Of a stretch of DNA of 64,000 bases, positions 9,230 to 17,531 are shown piece after piece. This stretch comes from Ruegeria arenilitoris (lineage in GTDB: Bacteria; Pseudomonadota; Alphaproteobacteria; Rhodobacterales; Rhodobacteraceae): the NCBI RefSeq assembly GCF_013032445.1, contig NZ_WQCA01000006.1, positions 266,732 through 330,731 on the forward strand. Reading direction: 5' to 3'. Below the pieces are notes generated by a model. That model did not search any database, was not told the DNA's origin, and saw nothing but the letters and a program-made list of their open reading frames with translations. The position numbers and the translations under genes were made by a program. The first letter of the stretch is position 1. Each line of letters begins with the position of its first letter.

Positions 9230-10048
9230 TCAGCCTTCTGAACGGGGTAACTGCCCGCCGCTGAGATGCGTAATCTCCTGCGCAGCATTCTTGACCAGAG
9301 CACCGAGTTCCGGTGCCCTATCGGCGTTGAAACGGACTGACGGGCCAGAGACGGATATCCCGGCGCAGGGTTCAGCCCGGTCGTTGTAAATGGCGGCGCT
9401 GATACAGGACATGCCCTCGTACCGGTCTTCGTGGTCATAGGACCACCCCGAGTGCGGGTTTTCTCTAATTCCGCCGTCAGGTCCGGACCGGGGATCAGCG
9501 TGTGATCCGTAAACCGTTCAGACTCGACAGAGCCAAGCGCTTTGCCAGCCGCATCCGGGTTCATCGCGGTCAGTCCGGGGCCGGATGCATACATCGGCGT
9601 GCGTGCGCTCGGCGGAAAGAATGCCCGGATCGGGTTCAGCGTTTCGACTTGACCGACGAAAACCACCTCGGCCCCGTCCGGCACAGCCAGATTGGCGGTC
9701 TCACCGCTATCCTGCATCAGACGTCGCAGGATCGGACGGCCGATCTCGATAACACTGTTGCGACGCAGGAAAGAAGCACCGGTCCGATAAGCCTCGATCC
9801 CTATCATCCATTCCTGTCGCTCGCCATCGAAGGTGGCGAACCCGTGCTTTTTGCAGAGTTGTCAAAATACGGTGCGTGGTCGCCGTCGGCACATCCACTT
9901 CGCGCGCCAGATCACTGAGCGCAGCGCGTTCCCTCCGCGCCAAAGCGGTCAGAACGCCCAGCGCCCTATCAAGAGATTGCATTGTTCCGGCCGAGCTTTC
10001 CTTGAACAGCGATTTCGGCCGACCGCGCGGTTTCTTCTGAGTGTCCAT
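9230..10048 (-). pseudogene. bhcR: bhcR, IclR-family regulator, two frameshifts
   Basis: Three reading frames together give a full IclR-type regulator. They run from ATG at 10048 (MDTQKKPRGRPKS, HTH around LAREVDVPTATTHRI), through the effector domain (IEAYRTGASFLRR to LIPGPDLTAEL), to the C-terminus (GMSCISAAIYNDRAEPCAGI) ending at 9230. The frame changes at an A-run complementary to 9848-9852 and again near 9459-9462. The gene is divergent from bhcA, the arrangement known from the Paracoccus denitrificans beta-hydroxyaspartate cycle cluster, where BhcR senses glyoxylate. Identity is inferred from family and neighbours. Both lesions are in homopolymers, so a sequencing error in this gene alone could not be excluded; the damage in bhcA makes decay more likely. 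Confidence 0.8.
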
Positions 10049-10154
10049 TTTGACCTCTCCCATTCTGCTCTCCGCGATTTTTTCGAAATCCCTTTTTTCG
10101 ATCTCCAAAAAGGAAGAACGAAAAATTGTGTAAATTCATGTATTTATCAATTAG

Positions 10155-10181
10155 CTTGAAAAAACAAAAATATTTTTCAAG
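10155..10181. promoter_or_regulatory. AT-rich inverted repeat, possible BhcR operator
   Basis: CTTGAAAAA and TTTTTCAAG form a perfect 9-bp inverted repeat with a 9-base spacer, in a strikingly AT-rich 192-bp gap between divergent bhcR and bhcA. IclR-type regulators bind palindromes in such gaps. The symmetry is seen directly; the binding role is inferred. Confidence 0.35.
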
Positions 10182-10240
10182 AAAATAGCACCCGCAGGCA
10201 GTTTCTCCGACACTGAATCCCATCTTGGAGTAATTTAGTG

Positions 10241-11204
10241 ATGTCCACTCAGAACCCCGTTTCATACCCGGCCCAACGAATATCCCGAATCGCCTGCGAC
10301 TGGCGGTGCAGGTTTAGACACAGGACCACCGCGCGCCGGATTTTGTTGAGACTTTCTCGCCGATTCTTGAGGACAGCAAAAAGGTGTTTGGAACAACACC
10401 GGGTCAGGTCATCACTTTCCCGGCCAGTGGTACGGGTGGATGGGAGGCCGCGGTGACCAACACACTCAGCCCCGGCGATACGGTTCTGCTGGCGCGTTTG
10501 GGATGTTCAGCCATCGCTGGATCGATCTGTGTCAGCGCCACGGCTTGAACGTGCGGATCATATAGTGTCCGTGGGACAGCGGTGCGCCGGCGAATAAGTT
10601 CGCTGAGGCTCCGGAAGAGAACAAAGCCCGCGAAATCAAGGCCGTTCTGACCACCCATAACGAGACGGTCACCGGCGTGCGCTCGGACATTGCGGCAGTG
10701 CGCAAGGCGATGGACGCCAACGCTTCCGGTGGCTTTCCCTACACCCCGCCGCTGCAATTGATCTACGGCCTGGGCGAAAGCCAGAAGATGCTGTTCGAGG
10801 AAGGCTTGGACAACGTTTACGCCCGCCACTTCCGTCTGGCCGAAGGCGTGCGCAAAGCCACCTCTGCCTGGGGGCTGGAGTTGGTGGCGCAGTCGCCGGA
10901 TCTCTACTCGGATACGGTGAGCGCGATCTATGTGCCCGAGGGCTTTGACAGTAATGCCGTGACGGACCACGCCTTCAACGCCTATGGCGTCAGCTTTGGC
11001 ATCGGGCTGGGTGAGATGAACGGCAAAGCCTTCTGCATCGGCCATCTGGGCAGCCTGACGGATGTGATGGTGCTGTCTGGCCTCGCCACGATCGAAATGG
11101 CGATGGCCGATCTGGATTATCCGATCGAGCTGGGCGGCGGCGTGGCTACGGCGCAGGAATATTTCCGCGTAGGCCACGCCACCCCCATACAATCCCCAGT
11201 GTAA
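10241..11204 (+). pseudogene. bhcA: bhcA, aspartate-glyoxylate aminotransferase, inactivated
   Basis: The frame starts at ATG 10241 (MSTQNPV). Reading across frames restores FIPGPTNIPNRLRLAVQV, then DHRAPDFVETFSPILEDSKK, FPASGTGGWEAAVTNTLSPG, FSHRWIDLCQRHGL and NETVTGVRSDIAAVRKAMDA, then jumps straight to SGGFPYTPPLQLIYG and a clean C-terminus. Lesions seen are frameshifts near 10260 and 10497, in-frame TAG codons near 10315 and 10563, and an internal deletion at about 10716-10726 removing some 60-70 codons. The missing part is where class V aminotransferases carry the PLP-binding lysine. It was the first enzyme of the beta-hydroxyaspartate cycle (glyoxylate to glycine). Confidence 0.88.
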
Positions 11205-11227
11205 GGAGGAGCGTGACGTTGGACGAC

Positions 11228-12190
11228 ATGATCACAACCGATTGCCTGACCCTTGCCGACATACGCGAGGCAAATGAACGGATCAAACCGCATATCAACC
11301 GCGCCTCGGTGCTGCGGTCCGATTATCCGGATGACCTCACCAGCGCGCAGCTGTTTTTCAAATGCGAGAACTTTCAGGAGGCCGGAGCCTTCAAGGTGCG
11401 CGGAGCCTGCAACGCGGTCTTTGGCCCGAATGATAAGGCCGCTGAACGCGGTGTTTGCACACATTCCTCGGGCAACCACGCGCTCAACCTGTCTTATGCC
11501 GCCGGTCGCCGGGGCATCCCTTGCAACGTGGTGATGCCACGCACGGCTCCACAGGCAAAAAAAGATGCAGTGCAGCGCTATGGCGGGATTATCACCGAAG
11601 GCGAGCGCTCGACCACCTCGCGCGAGGCGGTGTTTGCCGAGGTTCAGGCCGGCACGGGTGGTGAGTTCGTACACCCCTACAACGACCCGCGCGTGATTGC
11701 GGGGCAGGCGACCTGCTCGGCAGAGCTGTTGGAACAGACCGATGGTCTTGACGCGGTGGTCGCCCCCATCGGCGGCGGCGGCATGATCTCGGGCACTTGC
11801 CTGACTCTGTTGAATCTGGCGCCTGAGGTGAAAATCTATGCCGCCGAACCGGAACAGGCCGACGATGCCTTTCGCAGCTTCAAGGCCGGTCATATCATCG
11901 CCGATGACGCGCCGGTTACCCTCGCCGACGGTCTGAAAGTGCCGCTGAAAGAAAACACCTGGCACTTCGTGTCGAACTTCGTGAACGACATCCACACCGC
12001 CAGCGAAGACGAAATCATCGCCGCGATGAAGACCATCTGGAAACACCTGCGCATCGTGATGGAGCCCAGCAGCGCGGTACCGCTGGCGACCATCCTGAAG
12101 CACCCCGAGGTGTTCAAAGGCAAATGCGTCGGCGTGATCATCACCGGCGGCAATGTGGATCTGGACAAACTACCCGGGACCCGGGGTTGA
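11228..12190 (+). CDS. bhcB: beta-Hydroxyaspartate dehydratase (threonine dehydratase fold)
   Basis: This is an open frame of 320 residues from ATG 11228. The frame also allows TTG 11219 and GTG 11213; the SD AAGGAGGA at 11203-11210 is best spaced for TTG, so the start is unsettled. It is a fold-type II PLP enzyme: lysine in FQEAGAFKVRGA, the THSSGNHALN motif and the PLP-phosphate loop PIGGGGMISG. In the beta-hydroxyaspartate cycle BhcB dehydrates the hydroxyamino acid to iminosuccinate. It is the only gene of the cluster still open. Its last residues (PGTRG) look altered because a deletion junction to bhcC remnant sequence lies just before the stop. The family call is strong; whether it still works in any pathway is unknown. 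Confidence 0.8.
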   Translation: MITTDCLTLADIREANERIKPHINRASVLRSDYPDDLTSAQLFFKCENFQEAGAFKVRGACNAVFGPNDKAAERGVCTHSSGNHALNLSYAAGRRGIPCNVVMPRTAPQAKKDAVQRYGGIITEGERSTTSREAVFAEVQAGTGGEFVHPYNDPRVIAGQATCSAELLEQTDGLDAVVAPIGGGGMISGTCLTLLNLAPEVKIYAAEPEQADDAFRSFKAGHIIADDAPVTLADGLKVPLKENTWHFVSNFVNDIHTASEDEIIAAMKTIWKHLRIVMEPSSAVPLATILKHPEVFKGKCVGVIITGGNVDLDKLPGTRG

Positions 12191-12316
12191 AGTTATCCGG
12201 CATTCAGGCCTATCAGGACGCGATGCACAACATGGATCTGTACGAGGATCGCAAGGCCAAAATCGACGTCGCAGTGGCGCAGGTCAAAGACGCAGTGGAC
12301 GGGCTGGCCCAGCAAC
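12187..12316 (+). pseudogene. bhcC: bhcC remnant (beta-hydroxyaspartate aldolase), about 43 codons
   Basis: In a frame different from both neighbours the text reads LKLSGIQAYQDAMHNMDLYE and then DRKAKIDVAVAQVKDAVDGL. The GIQAYQ stretch followed by a charged helix resembles the middle of DSD1/D-threonine-aldolase-type enzymes, the family of BhcC. Position between bhcB and bhcD matches the A-B-C-D order. The rest of the gene (normally near 390 codons) is missing on both sides. Identification is from recalled family text and context, so moderate. Confidence 0.6.
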
Positions 12317-13057
12317 ATGGACAAGGGCCTGACTAATCACCAGTCCACCGTCTTCCTTTTCGATCCTGATACCGGACGGCTGTCGGCGCTGGTCGGTGGC
12401 AATTACCTGACCGCAGTACGCACGGCTGCGTCCTCGACGGTGTCTATCGCCCATCTGGCCCGCAAAGACGCCAAGATTCTGGGCATGGTCGGCGCGGGCC
12501 ATCAATCCACTTTCCAACTGCGCGCTGCCGCCGAGCAGCGCGACTTTGAAAAGGTGGTCGCCTGGAACCCCCGCCCCGAGATGCTGCCCGGTCTGGGCGA
12601 AGTCGCCGATGAGACCAGTTTGGATTTTGATGCGGTCAGCCAAGAAGAAATGGGCGCGCAGGCGGACGTGATCATCACCATCACCTCGGCCTTTGAGCCG
12701 CTGCTGATGAAAGACTGGATCAAACCCGGCACTCATCTGGCCTGCATGAGCACTGACACCAAGGGCAAGCAAGAGGTCGATGCCGCATCGGTGGCGCAAG
12801 CGACAGTCTTCACCGATGAGGTCGCGCAGTCCATCTCCCTCGGCGAGGCGCAGCATGCAGTTGCAGATCGTACGCTGACCACAGAACAGATCACCCCCAT
12901 CGGCGCCGTGATCAACGGCGACCATCCTGGACGGATATCAGACGAAGAACTCACCCTCTTCGATGGAACGGGCGTTGGTCTGAAAGACCTTGCCGTTGCA
13001 TCGGTCGCCATGCGTTTAGCGGATGAGGCGGGTCTGGCCCAGCGCGCCCCCCTTTAA
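12317..13057 (+). pseudogene. bhcD: bhcD, iminosuccinate reductase, 5'-truncated
   Basis: The 246 codons from an internal ATG cover the NAD(P)-binding and C-terminal parts of an ornithine cyclodeaminase/mu-crystallin family enzyme: GLTNHQSTVFLFDPDTGRL, GNYLTAVRTAASS, the nucleotide loop MVGAGHQSTFQL, and FDGTGVGLKDLAVASVA. Family members have about 310-330 residues; roughly the first 80 are absent and replaced by bhcC remnant in another frame. BhcD reduces iminosuccinate to aspartate, closing the cycle. Without the N-terminal dimerisation and substrate-binding segment it is probably inactive, although the frame itself is clean. Confidence 0.75.
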
Positions 13058-13064
13058 AACGAAA

Positions 13065-13090
13065 AAGTGCGCCTCGGACGGGGCGCGCTT
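13065..13090. terminator. Terminator hairpin between bhcD and the IMPase gene
   Basis: AAGTGCGCC pairs with GGCGCGCTT (9 bp, one G-T) around a TCGGACGG loop. An A-run precedes it and TTATT follows. It lies between convergent genes and fits a two-sided terminator. Confidence 0.65.
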
Positions 13091-13112
13091 ATTCAACAGA
13101 TATGTCGGGTGA

Positions 13113-13898
13113 TTAACCTCGGATCACCTTGGCGAATTGGTCAAAGATCGGCTCGTTCGAACAGATCACCTCACCATCCTCCAGCACACTGCCTTCGGGG
13201 TTCAGGGCCTGTACGAAGCCACCAGCCTCTTTCACGATGATGATCCCGGCGGCCACATCCCAGGCGTTCAAACGACGTTCCCAGAACCCTTCGTAACGAC
13301 CAGCAGCCACATAAGCCATGTCCAGCGCTGCAGCGCCCCAGCGGCGCACACCGGCGCAGGCAGGCATCAGGCGGGCCAGATCCTGCAGCGTTGCCGGCAG
13401 ATCGGAACGACCACCAAAGGGCAGTCCAGTGGAAAAGATCGACTCGATCATGCGATGACGGCCTGAGACGCGGATACGGGTGTCGTTCATCCACGCGCCC
13501 TCGCCTTTTTCGGCAAAGAACATCTCGTCCTTGGCGGCGTCATAAATCACACCAGCGACAATCTTGCCCTTGTGCTCCAGCGCGATCGAGATCGCCCAAT
13601 GCGGCAGGCCGTGCAGGAAGTTGGTGGTGCCGTCGAGCGGGTCTACGATCCAGCGGCGGGTTGGGTCCTCGCCGGCGATCGAGCCGCCTTCTTCGGCCAG
13701 CCAGCCATAGGTCGGACGCGCGCCCAGCAACTCCTCTTTCAGGATTTCCTCGGCAGCGATATCGGCCTTGGAGACAAAGTCGCCCGCGCCTTTCATCGAC
13801 ACCTGAAGGTTCTCGACTTCACGAAAATCCTTGACCAAAGAACGCCCCGCCTTGCGCGCGGCTTTGATCATGATGTTGAGGTTTGCACTGCCAACCAT
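13113..13898 (-). CDS. Inositol monophosphatase family protein (SuhB-like)
   Basis: The 261-residue protein shows both signature motifs of magnesium-dependent inositol monophosphatases: WIVDPLDGTTNF (metal-binding DPLDGT) at about residues 84-95 and the C-terminal WDVAAGIIIVKEAGG. The upstream metal ligand is in WLAEEGG. Members dephosphorylate inositol-1-phosphate and similar sugar phosphates in the cytosol, and SuhB also binds transcription elongation factors in enterobacteria. The substrate here is not determined. It is a single gene convergent with the bhc remnant. Confidence 0.92.
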   Translation of the reverse strand: MVGSANLNIMIKAARKAGRSLVKDFREVENLQVSMKGAGDFVSKADIAAEEILKEELLGARPTYGWLAEEGGSIAGEDPTRRWIVDPLDGTTNFLHGLPHWAISIALEHKGKIVAGVIYDAAKDEMFFAEKGEGAWMNDTRIRVSGRHRMIESIFSTGLPFGGRSDLPATLQDLARLMPACAGVRRWGAAALDMAYVAAGRYEGFWERRLNAWDVAAGIIIVKEAGGFVQALNPEGSVLEDGEVICSNEPIFDQFAKVIRG

Positions 13899-13994
13899 TG
13901 TCCAAAGGCTCCTGTCCGGTCAAACCGCGCGTATACTGGGGCATTGCGCCCTTGCCAAGAGGAATGATGCGCATAGCGGACCCGCATTCTGCGC

Positions 13995-14900
13995 CTATTG
14001 CGTTTGCAGCTTGCGCGCCTCTGTTCCGGCCAGTTCGATCAATTCCTGCACAAATGGTTTTTCAAGGTCTTCGGTACGGACGGCAGCGTAAAGCCTGCGG
14101 GTGATCCCGTCCTTAGTCAACGGGCGGGTGACATAATCAGAATTGTATTTCACCTCACGCACAACCCAGTCTGGCAGCACTGAAACGCCTCGGTTCGACG
14201 CGACCAGCAGCAGGATCACCGCAGTCAGTTCGACCTGCCGGATTGCAGCCGGTTCAACCCGCGCGGGGATCAGCAACTGGCTGAAGATATCCAGACGGGT
14301 GCGTTCGACCGGATATGTGATCAGGGTCTGGCCCCGGAAATCCTCGGCCTCGATGTATTCCTTCTGTGCAAGCGGGTGCGATGATGCGGCCACGAAAACC
14401 GCGTCATAGTCGAAAAGTTCAATGAACTCGACGCCCGGCAGGTCCTCGGGGTCGGATGAGACGACCAGATCGACCTCTTCCTTCTGCAGGGCGGGCAAAG
14501 CGTCGAACGCCAGACCCGGACGGATATCGACATCCACATCACCCCAGGACTTGCGGAACGATTCCAGCACAGGGAACAGCCATTCGAAACAGGCGTGGCA
14601 TTCGATGGCGATATGCATCCGTCCGGTGCGCCCGTCGCGCAGGGATGAAAACTCCTGCTGGGTCGCCTCGACCTGTGGCAGGATTTGTTCGGCCAGCCGC
14701 AAAAGGCGCAGTCCCGCCGCCGACAGCTTCATCGGCTTGGACCGGCGCAGGAACAGCTCAACCCCGGCTTGATCCTCCAACCCCTTGATCTGATGGCTTA
14801 ACGCCGATTGGGTGATGTTCAGCTGGTCCGCCGCACGGGCTAGCCCGCCGCATTCGTGAATGGCCTTGATCGTGCGCAGGTGTCGGAATTCGATATGCAT
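13995..14900 (-). CDS. metR: LysR-family regulator of methionine genes (MetR-like)
   Basis: The 301-residue protein starts at the ATG at 14900 (MHIEFRHLRTI); a further upstream ATG at 14915 adds five residues. The LysR HTH is LARAADQLNITQSALSHQIK, followed by a periplasmic-binding-protein-like effector domain. It is divergent from metF with a 93-bp gap, the classic MetR arrangement, in which MetR responds to homocysteine. The assignment rests on sequence resemblance and position. A 7-bp inverted repeat lies in the shared gap. Confidence 0.82.
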   Translation of the reverse strand: MHIEFRHLRTIKAIHECGGLARAADQLNITQSALSHQIKGLEDQAGVELFLRRSKPMKLSAAGLRLLRLAEQILPQVEATQQEFSSLRDGRTGRMHIAIECHACFEWLFPVLESFRKSWGDVDVDIRPGLAFDALPALQKEEVDLVVSSDPEDLPGVEFIELFDYDAVFVAASSHPLAQKEYIEAEDFRGQTLITYPVERTRLDIFSQLLIPARVEPAAIRQVELTAVILLLVASNRGVSVLPDWVVREVKYNSDYVTRPLTKDGITRRLYAAVRTEDLEKPFVQELIELAGTEARKLQTQ

Positions 14901-14968
14901 TTCAATGAGACTCATGTTGTTCTTGAGTAATATGAGTTTGTCTCACAATGCATAAAATGACACAAGAG

Positions 14969-14985
14969 CACAGGTTAGACCTGTG
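14969..14985. promoter_or_regulatory. Inverted repeat in the metR-metF gap
   Basis: CACAGGT TAG ACCTGTG is a perfect 7-bp inverted repeat with a 3-base spacer, 8 bases before the metF ATG (14994) and overlapping its GAGG ribosome site. It could be an operator or a translational hairpin. It does not resemble the enterobacterial MetR site. Confidence 0.35.
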
Positions 14986-14993
14986 AGGCTGCT

Positions 14994-15860
14994 ATGACGA
15001 CACCAGAAATTTCATTCGAGTTCTTCCCACCACAATCGCTCGCGGCCTCATTTCGCCTTTGGGACACAGTACAAACGCTTGCTCCGCTGGAGCCCCGCTT
15101 TGTATCGGTCACCTATGGTGCCGGAGGCACCACGCGCGAGTTGACTCGTGATGCCGTGTCTACCCTACACAACTCTTCCGGCCTGTCAGTGGCCGCCCAT
15201 CTGACCTGTGTAAATGCCTCGCGGCAGGAGACACTTGAGATTGCAGACGGTTTCGCCAAAGCCGGAGTTAAAGACATTGTCGCTCTGCGTGGTGATCCGC
15301 CAAAAGGCCAGGATCAATTCGTACCTCACCCCGACGGGTTTGCAAATTCGGTCGAATTGATTGAGGCACTGGCCAGTACCGGAAAGTTTGGCATCCGCGT
15401 CGGCGCTTATCCTGACAAGCATCCTGAGGCGCAGGATTTCGCGGCGGATATCGACTGGCTCAAGGCAAAGCTGGATGCTGGTGCCGACGAAGCCCTAACT
15501 CAGTTTTTCTTCGAGGCCGAAACGTTTTTCAGATTCCGCGATGCCTGTGCCAAGGCCGGAATCGATAAACCCATCGTGCCCGGCATCCTGCCAATCGAGA
15601 ATTGGAAGGGAGCGCGCAACTTTGCACGCCGGTGCGGAACGCATATCCCGGTATGGGTTGAGAACGCATTTGAAAAAGCGGTTCGCGATGATCGTGAGGA
15701 TTTGCTAGCCACCGCTTTGTGCACCGAACTGTGTTCGGATCTGATCGACGGTGGCGTGGACAAGCTTCATTTCTACACGCTGAATCGGCCGGAATTGACG
15801 CGCGATGTATGTTTTGCATTGGGCATTACACCCAAGGCCGAATTGCAAAACGTCGCCTGA
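14994..15860 (+). CDS. metF: 5,10-Methylenetetrahydrofolate reductase
   Basis: The 288-residue FAD enzyme reduces methylenetetrahydrofolate to methyltetrahydrofolate for methionine synthesis. The N-terminal catalytic text SFEFFPPQ, the SVTYGAGG strand, the folate/FAD region LRGDPP and the TQFFFEAETFF strand are all present, and the length is normal for bacterial MetF. A divergent LysR regulator controls it by inference. A weak 7-bp hairpin (TGTTGCG/CGCAACA at 15913-15936) may end the transcript. Confidence 0.96.
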   Translation: MTTPEISFEFFPPQSLAASFRLWDTVQTLAPLEPRFVSVTYGAGGTTRELTRDAVSTLHNSSGLSVAAHLTCVNASRQETLEIADGFAKAGVKDIVALRGDPPKGQDQFVPHPDGFANSVELIEALASTGKFGIRVGAYPDKHPEAQDFAADIDWLKAKLDAGADEALTQFFFEAETFFRFRDACAKAGIDKPIVPGILPIENWKGARNFARRCGTHIPVWVENAFEKAVRDDREDLLATALCTELCSDLIDGGVDKLHFYTLNRPELTRDVCFALGITPKAELQNVA

Positions 15861-16075
15861 ATTTTCCTACGTGTTGTCTTCACCTGGAACCTGCTCAGGC
15901 TCTGTGTTTCTTTGTTGCGATGCAGGGCGCGCAACAGCTGCATTTTAAGAGTGAACAATAGGTCCCTCCCGCGCGAACTGTCTTAAGGGCTGCTATAAAT
16001 TTCCGCTAAAATTTGACAAAATTATCAACCCCTTCAGACTGGGATCGTTGTGTTTGTTTAAAGAGTGAAGTGGGT

Positions 16076-16729
16076 ATGGAGCCTGTCGACAAAATAAATG
16101 CGCGCGCCGATGCGCTGGCGGCTCTGGGCCTGGATCAGACCGCAGAATCCGATGATATCCGGGATGCCTGGCGTCACATCGCCTTTCGTGCCCATCCGGA
16201 CCATAGAAACGGCGATTGCGCCCATTTCACCCGGGCCAAAGAGGCTTATGATTTTTTGCGTAGCGAAGGGCTGACAGTCAAAGGACGAGCCACCGGCACG
16301 CCTCGGCGACCTCAGCTGCGCAAACGTGTGATTGAACTGGAAAGTACAGACATCGATGCTTGTCGCATGTTGCTGAACACGGCTTTGACACATAGCCCGG
16401 ATGGTGACGACACAAGCGCAGACCCACACTTCACAGCGGAGGCGGACCACATCCCCGAAGCTGTCGGCTTCTATGGGCGGCATCTGACATATTTCGTCTC
16501 TACCCCCGTACAGGAAGGGGCCAACCGCGTGGCATTGCCGACCTCATTTCTGGCTTCGGCGCGGCGCTTGGAAACAGAATTGCTGAGCTTTCAGTCCAAA
16601 GACACCGGAGCGGGTGAGGTTGTGGTTCCGGAAACGATCACGACACGCAAGTTTCCCGGTGCCAAAAGCGTGCGGATCAAATTTGATGCCGATCAGCAGG
16701 TGCGGGACGATTTCTGGCTGGCAGGCTAA
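16076..16729 (+). CDS. J-domain (DnaJ-like) protein
   Basis: The protein has 217 residues from ATG 16076; the open frame extends to a TTG at 16013 but the upstream residues look non-coding. The N-terminus forms a J domain (ALGLDQTAESDDIRDAWRHI, then the HPD motif in FRAHPDHRNGD, then AKEAYDFLRSEG). J domains stimulate Hsp70 ATPase. No glycine/phenylalanine or zinc-finger regions follow, and the 140-residue C-terminal part is unrecognised, so it is a specialised co-chaperone rather than DnaJ. It is monocistronic with a strong terminator at its end. Confidence 0.78.
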   Translation: MEPVDKINARADALAALGLDQTAESDDIRDAWRHIAFRAHPDHRNGDCAHFTRAKEAYDFLRSEGLTVKGRATGTPRRPQLRKRVIELESTDIDACRMLLNTALTHSPDGDDTSADPHFTAEADHIPEAVGFYGRHLTYFVSTPVQEGANRVALPTSFLASARRLETELLSFQSKDTGAGEVVVPETITTRKFPGAKSVRIKFDADQQVRDDFWLAG

Positions 16730-16737
16730 CATTGAAA

Positions 16738-16762
16738 AACCCGGCCTGATATTGGCCGGGTT
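16738..16762. terminator. Bidirectional intrinsic terminator
   Basis: A perfect 9-bp stem, AACCCGGCC with GGCCGGGTT, has an A-run on the left and a T-rich right flank. It separates the convergent J-domain and YHS-domain genes. Confidence 0.8.
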
Positions 16763-16782
16763 CGTTCTTGGTGAGTGGTAGT

Positions 16783-17301
16783 TTAGTTCGCAACCGGGCC
16801 TTCCGAGGTAAATTTCGGAATAACGCTGTTAGACGCAGCATCGGCTTCGATACCCGGCCAGTTGCCTTCGGCCAGATTGATGTTGCCCGGGACGTCCTCT
16901 TCCCAGAAACCGACGACCACATCTGTAATGTTCAGGTAGAGTTTGTCGTCGACGATCCGCCACAGGTTCGGGTTCGCCGGAACCTTGCCGCCGCGCGACA
17001 CACCATAAGCACAATGCCCGTCATAGGCCGGAGCGTAGTAGGCCGGGTTCTCAAGGAACTTGTCGCGGTTTTCTTCGGTCGAGAACGCCCAGGTCGCACC
17101 GTTATATTCTGCAGTGATACCGGCGTTGCCGCGCACAGCTTCTGGCTGGGACTGCCCAACCGCCACCTGATCCAGGCTGCGATAGGCAACAACGTCATAA
17201 CCTGACACGGCAAACCCGGTGCCGTCTACATATTGATCACCGGCAAAAGCGGGAACGGCAAGGGTCAGAGCAGTCGCAAAAGTCAGGGCAAAGCGTTTCA
17301 T
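16783..17301 (-). CDS. Exported YHS-domain protein
   Basis: The protein has 172 residues from the ATG at 17301, preceded by AAAAGGA; the open frame further upstream lacks coding features. A signal peptide (MKRFALTFATALTLAVPAFA) predicts periplasmic location. The mature protein has the YHS-type core (VSGYDVVAYRS, then ATWAFSTEENRDKFLENPAYYAP) and a GHCAYGVSRG segment. YHS proteins are associated with metal handling, but the function of this exported family is not established. Confidence 0.85.
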   Translation of the reverse strand: MKRFALTFATALTLAVPAFAGDQYVDGTGFAVSGYDVVAYRSLDQVAVGQSQPEAVRGNAGITAEYNGATWAFSTEENRDKFLENPAYYAPAYDGHCAYGVSRGGKVPANPNLWRIVDDKLYLNITDVVVGFWEEDVPGNINLAEGNWPGIEADAASNSVIPKFTSEGPVAN

Positions 17302-17531
17302 ATGTTTGTTCCTTTTGTCCTTTGGATTTGGCGTTGCTGAGAGAATAGGTATTTTCGCCCCGTTGGGCAGTACCGCTCGCGCCGCTGTGAGGTTGGATGA
17401 AGAAACGTGAGAGGTTCGACCCCGTTTGTTACAAAACTGCTTTGACTTCCGGGGTTGGACTCGGGGCTTTGCAACATTAGCTGTGGAAGCGGACGGACAA
17501 TTCACCAGAACTTTGCTGAGAAAGACAACAG

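Noticed and set aside
9230..13057. Explaining all bhc damage as sequencing errors
   Set aside because: Single-base homopolymer changes could be errors, but the in-frame TAG codons, the 60-70-codon deletion in bhcA and the loss of most of bhcC and the bhcD start cannot.
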